The notes beneath the pieces were generated by a model. That model was not told the DNA's origin. It saw nothing but the letters and a program-made list of their open reading frames with translations, and did not search any database. A stretch of DNA of 64,000 nt from Ruminococcus sp. (GTDB lineage: Bacteria; Bacillota; Clostridia; Oscillospirales; Ruminococcaceae). The position numbers and the translations under genes are program-made. This document shows, piece after piece, positions 61,609 to 64,000 of the stretch. Every line of letters starts with the position of its first letter. Positions within the stretch are counted from its first letter, which is position 1. The stretch is taken from assembly GCA_019420505.1 (NCBI GenBank), contig JAHZHC010000030.1, forward strand, positions 32,711 to 96,710. The letters are read 5' to 3'.

Positions 61609-63594
61609 TCAGGATATATCCGCCATATCAAGATAATCTACACCATTGTTTGAAATAAATTCTTTTCTTGCTTGCAAATTCTCTCCCAAAAGCATATCAA
61701 ACATCCACGAGGTCTGTTCAATGTCATCAGCAGTAACCTTTATCAAACGCCTTGTTTCAGGATTCATGGTTGTAAGTGCCATCATATCTGCTTCATTTTC
61801 GCCAAGACCTTTTGAACGCTGGATAGTACATTTTTTATCACCGATCATTTCCATGATTCTCGTTTTTTCAACCTCGTCATAGGCAAAGAAAGTTTTATCC
61901 TTAGTTGTAATTTCAAACAGTGGTGATTCGGCAATATAGACATACCCTTCATCAATAAGTGTCGGAGTAAGCCTGTAAAGCATGGTCAGAATAAGCGTAC
62001 GTATCTGGAAACCGTCCACATCGGCATCGGTACAGATAACAATTTTATTCCATCTTAAATTCTCAATACTGAACGTAGACAAATCCTTATTTGATTTTGT
62101 TTTAACCTCAACCCCGCACCCGAGAACCTTTATAATATCTGTAATAATTTCATTCTTAAATATTTTATCATAATCAGCTTTAAGGCAATTTAAAATTTTT
62201 CCCCTGACAGGAATAACAGCCTGAAATTCTGCGTCCCTCGCCATTTTAACAGAACCGAGCGCCGAATCTCCCTCCACTATATAAAGCTCTCTGTGCGAAA
62301 TATCTTTTGATCGGCAATCGACAAATTTTTGAACCTGATTGGAAAGATCTATAGTTCCGGCAAGCTTTTTCTTTATATTAAGGCGTGATTTTTCAGCACT
62401 TTCACGGCTTCTTTTATTAACAAGGACCTGCTCGGCAATTTTAACAGCTTCGTCCGGATTTTCAATGAAATATATTTCAATTTCTTTTTTAAGGAAATCT
62501 GTCATACACTCTTTAATAAACTTATTTGTAATTGCTTTTTTAGTTTGGTTTGCATAAGAAGTCTGTGTTGAAAATGAACTTGAAACTAAAACCAAACACT
62601 CTTCAATATCAGTAAAAGTTATCTGCTTTTCATTTTTCAGATATTTATTATTATTTTTCAAATAATTATGAATTTGATTTGTAAAAGCCAGCTTTACTGC
62701 ATCTTCAGGAGAACCGCCATGCTCCAAGAAACTGGAATTATGGAAATACTCCAACATTTTCATCTGATTGGAAAAAGTAAACGCAACAGACAATTTAACC
62801 TTATAGTCATCCTTATCTTCTCTATCTCTTCCCTTTCGTTCGGCTGTGTAGTACTGAATTGAAGTCAGCGTATTCTCGCCGGCTATTTCTGCAACGTAAT
62901 CTGCAATACCGTTTTCATATAAAAATGTTGTTTCTTCAAATGAATTATTTTCACGCTGATATCTGAAAACAAATTCAACATTCGGATTAACAACCGCCTG
63001 TTTTTTTAGAACGTCCTCAAAATATTCACGCTCAATATCAATTTCGGTGAAAACCTCAAGGTCAGGTTTCCAATGGGTTTTTGTACCGGTTTTCTTACGG
63101 CTGCTTTCTTCCTTTTTAAGTCCCCCCACATTTTTACCTTTTTCAAAGTGCAGATCATATTTATAACCATCTCGGTATACTTCAACATCCATAAATTCGG
63201 AAGCATACTGAGTAGCACAAGCGCCGAGTCCGTTAAGTCCAAGTGAATATTCATAGTTTTCGCCGCTGTTATTATTATATTTTCCTCCTGCATAAAGCTC
63301 GCAGTAAACAAGCTCCCAGTTATAGCATTTTTCAGAAGCATTATAATCAACGGGACAGCCTCTTCCGAAGTCTTCAACTTCAATACTGTTGTCATTATAT
63401 CTGGTAACAATAATTTTCGATCCGTTACCGTCTCTTGCTTCGTCAATAGAATTAGACAAAATTTCAAAAACAGAATGCTTACAGCCTTCAATTCCGTCAG
63501 AACCGAAAATAACCGCAGGACGTTTTCTTACTCTATCCTCACCTTTAAGAGACGTAATAGCCTCGTTTCCGTAATCATTTTTCTTCTTTGGCAT
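61609..63594 (-). CDS. parE: DNA topoisomerase IV subunit B (ParE-like)
   Basis: The 661-aa protein carries the GHKL ATPase domain (EILSNSIDEARDG, DFGRGCPVD, LGLNGLGAC), a transducer and a Toprim domain with VEGDSALGSVK, TDADVDGFQI and QRSKGLGENEADMMALTT. The Toprim EGDSA.GS motif has Leu in place of the usual Gly. Together with the downstream ParC-like subunit it forms topoisomerase IV, which decatenates chromosomes. ATG at 63594 follows AAAGG by nine bases; a TTG two codons earlier is less likely. The intergenic 61411-61608 has no supported gene. Confidence 0.88.
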   Translation of the reverse strand: MPKKKNDYGNEAITSLKGEDRVRKRPAVIFGSDGIEGCKHSVFEILSNSIDEARDGNGSKIIVTRYNDNSIEVEDFGRGCPVDYNASEKCYNWELVYCELYAGGKYNNNSGENYEYSLGLNGLGACATQYASEFMDVEVYRDGYKYDLHFEKGKNVGGLKKEESSRKKTGTKTHWKPDLEVFTEIDIEREYFEDVLKKQAVVNPNVEFVFRYQRENNSFEETTFLYENGIADYVAEIAGENTLTSIQYYTAERKGRDREDKDDYKVKLSVAFTFSNQMKMLEYFHNSSFLEHGGSPEDAVKLAFTNQIHNYLKNNNKYLKNEKQITFTDIEECLVLVSSSFSTQTSYANQTKKAITNKFIKECMTDFLKKEIEIYFIENPDEAVKIAEQVLVNKRSRESAEKSRLNIKKKLAGTIDLSNQVQKFVDCRSKDISHRELYIVEGDSALGSVKMARDAEFQAVIPVRGKILNCLKADYDKIFKNEIITDIIKVLGCGVEVKTKSNKDLSTFSIENLRWNKIVICTDADVDGFQIRTLILTMLYRLTPTLIDEGYVYIAESPLFEITTKDKTFFAYDEVEKTRIMEMIGDKKCTIQRSKGLGENEADMMALTTMNPETRRLIKVTADDIEQTSWMFDMLLGENLQARKEFISNNGVDYLDMADIS

Positions 63595-63635
63595 ATACAA
63601 AAACCTTTCATATAAATATTATGCGTACATATTTT

Positions 63636-63664
63636 ATTATACACATTTTCGATTATTTTGTAAA
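63636..63664 (-). promoter_or_regulatory. Promoter of parE
   Basis: Minus-strand TTTACA (plus 63659-63664) and a perfect TATAAT (63636-63641) are 17 bases apart, 42 bases from the parE start codon. Confidence 0.65.
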
Positions 63665-63741
63665 TACCCTTTATTCAATACACTAAGATTTAATAATATC
63701 ACGCTAATTATCTGCATTAATTTACAGTTTATGTGTACACA

Positions 63742-63776
63742 TAGAAAAACAGCCTTAGATATAATCATCTAAGGCT
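63742..63776 (-). terminator. Terminator at the leader-distal end of the CRISPR array
   Basis: AGCCTTAGAT (63751-63760) pairs perfectly with ATCTAAGGCT (63767-63776) around ATAATC. On the minus strand the stem is followed by GTTTTTCTA. It lies 35 bases past the last repeat, in the right place and direction to end the pre-crRNA. Confidence 0.75.
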
Positions 63777-63811
63777 AAAGCGCCGTTCTTATGTTAGATT
63801 TCCTGCACACG

Positions 63812-64000
63812 ATTTCAATCCTCGCCCCACGTATGTGAGGCGACCTTTTCTCTTTTAGGATACGATGTTTTCAATCCAATTTCAATCCTCGCCCCACGTA
63901 TGTGAGGCGACGTTAATAGCTTTAAATTCTACAGTAAAACCCGTCATTTCAATCCTCGCCCCACGTATGTGAGGCGACAAGATCACTTTCAATTATGTCA
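63812..64000 (-). CRISPR. End of a CRISPR array with type I-C-like repeats (three repeats visible)
   Basis: Three identical 33-base repeats lie at 63812-63844, 63879-63911 and 63946-63978, with two 34-base spacers between and the start of a third spacer to the edge. Read on the minus strand the repeat is GTCGCCTCACATACGTGGGG followed by CGAGGATTGAAAT, the GTCGC...ATTGAAA pattern of type I-C systems. By that orientation the array is transcribed leftward and this is its older, leader-distal end; leader and cas genes must lie beyond 64000. No cas gene is in the window. Confidence 0.95.

Noticed and set aside
63601..63811. cas genes or a leader on the left side of the CRISPR array
   Set aside because: Only the parE promoter and a terminator are present; the repeat orientation puts the leader on the right, outside the window.

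Overview
The window looks like chromosomal DNA of a low-GC, endospore-forming anaerobe of the Clostridia, most likely the Oscillospiraceae (Ruminococcus-like). Supporting signs are A+T-rich intergenic DNA, strong AGGAGG-type ribosome binding sites with some TTG/GTG starts, homologues of SpoIIE, SpoIIM and SpoVB, an [FeFe] hydrogenase with group-B-like motifs, a clostridial glgB-glgC-glgD-glgA operon, a PurO-type IMP cyclohydrolase in the purine operon, and exported proteins with FN3 domains or an SPNTG-type sorting signal. The genus assignment is inference from gene content. No tRNA or rRNA gene was recognised.

Layout. 1-7.7 kb: the edge of a membrane-protein gene, a FemAB-type peptidoglycan transferase, a MarR regulator, an [FeFe] hydrogenase, a hairpin-rich repeat element, an exported FN3/SleB-like protein and an S1-domain RNA-binding protein. 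7.7-13.6 kb: an ECF sigma factor with a membrane-anchored beta-propeller partner, a DUF1287 protein and a TetR/ABC/permease operon. 13.7-17.7 kb: rarA, a small unknown gene, a CarD-like regulator, then a compact cassette of an XRE regulator facing a promoter bracketed by two identical 16-bp palindromes that drives an unknown 244-aa protein and a 41-aa peptide. 17.7-23.6 kb: glycogen synthesis. 23.9-27.2 kb: SpoIIE and RsmA.

27.6-36.9 kb is the purine operon purE-purC-purF-purM-purN-purO-(DUF3795)-AICAR transformylase-(YjbR)-purD. It is preceded by a leader with a 43-codon reading frame that ends on an intrinsic terminator, and it is interrupted by intergenic repeats, including a 99-bp tandem duplication. 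It covers most steps from PRPP to IMP; purL, purB and purK are not in the window. 37.2-46.2 kb: ychF, a large FtsX-type permease, an aminotransferase and the conserved block spoVB-mazG-hup-rqcP. 46.3-52.2 kb: two paralogous surface proteins (one lipoprotein, one apparently wall-anchored), a DUF624 protein, a SpoIIM-like protein and proC. 52.3-54.1 kb: a THF riboswitch followed by the folate-uptake subunit FolT, and pfkA. 54.3-58.6 kb: a zinc-ribbon/PASTA kinase-like protein that has lost all three catalytic residues, a second zinc-ribbon membrane protein and a cardiolipin synthase. 58.6-63.6 kb: topoisomerase IV, with a small P-loop kinase gene between parE and parC. The last 190 bases are the leader-distal end of a CRISPR array with type I-C-like repeats, running off the window.

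The best candidates for something undescribed are the XRE/dual-palindrome/41-aa peptide cassette at 16.1-17.65 kb, the translated leader in front of the purine operon, and the zinc-ribbon PASTA pseudokinase.
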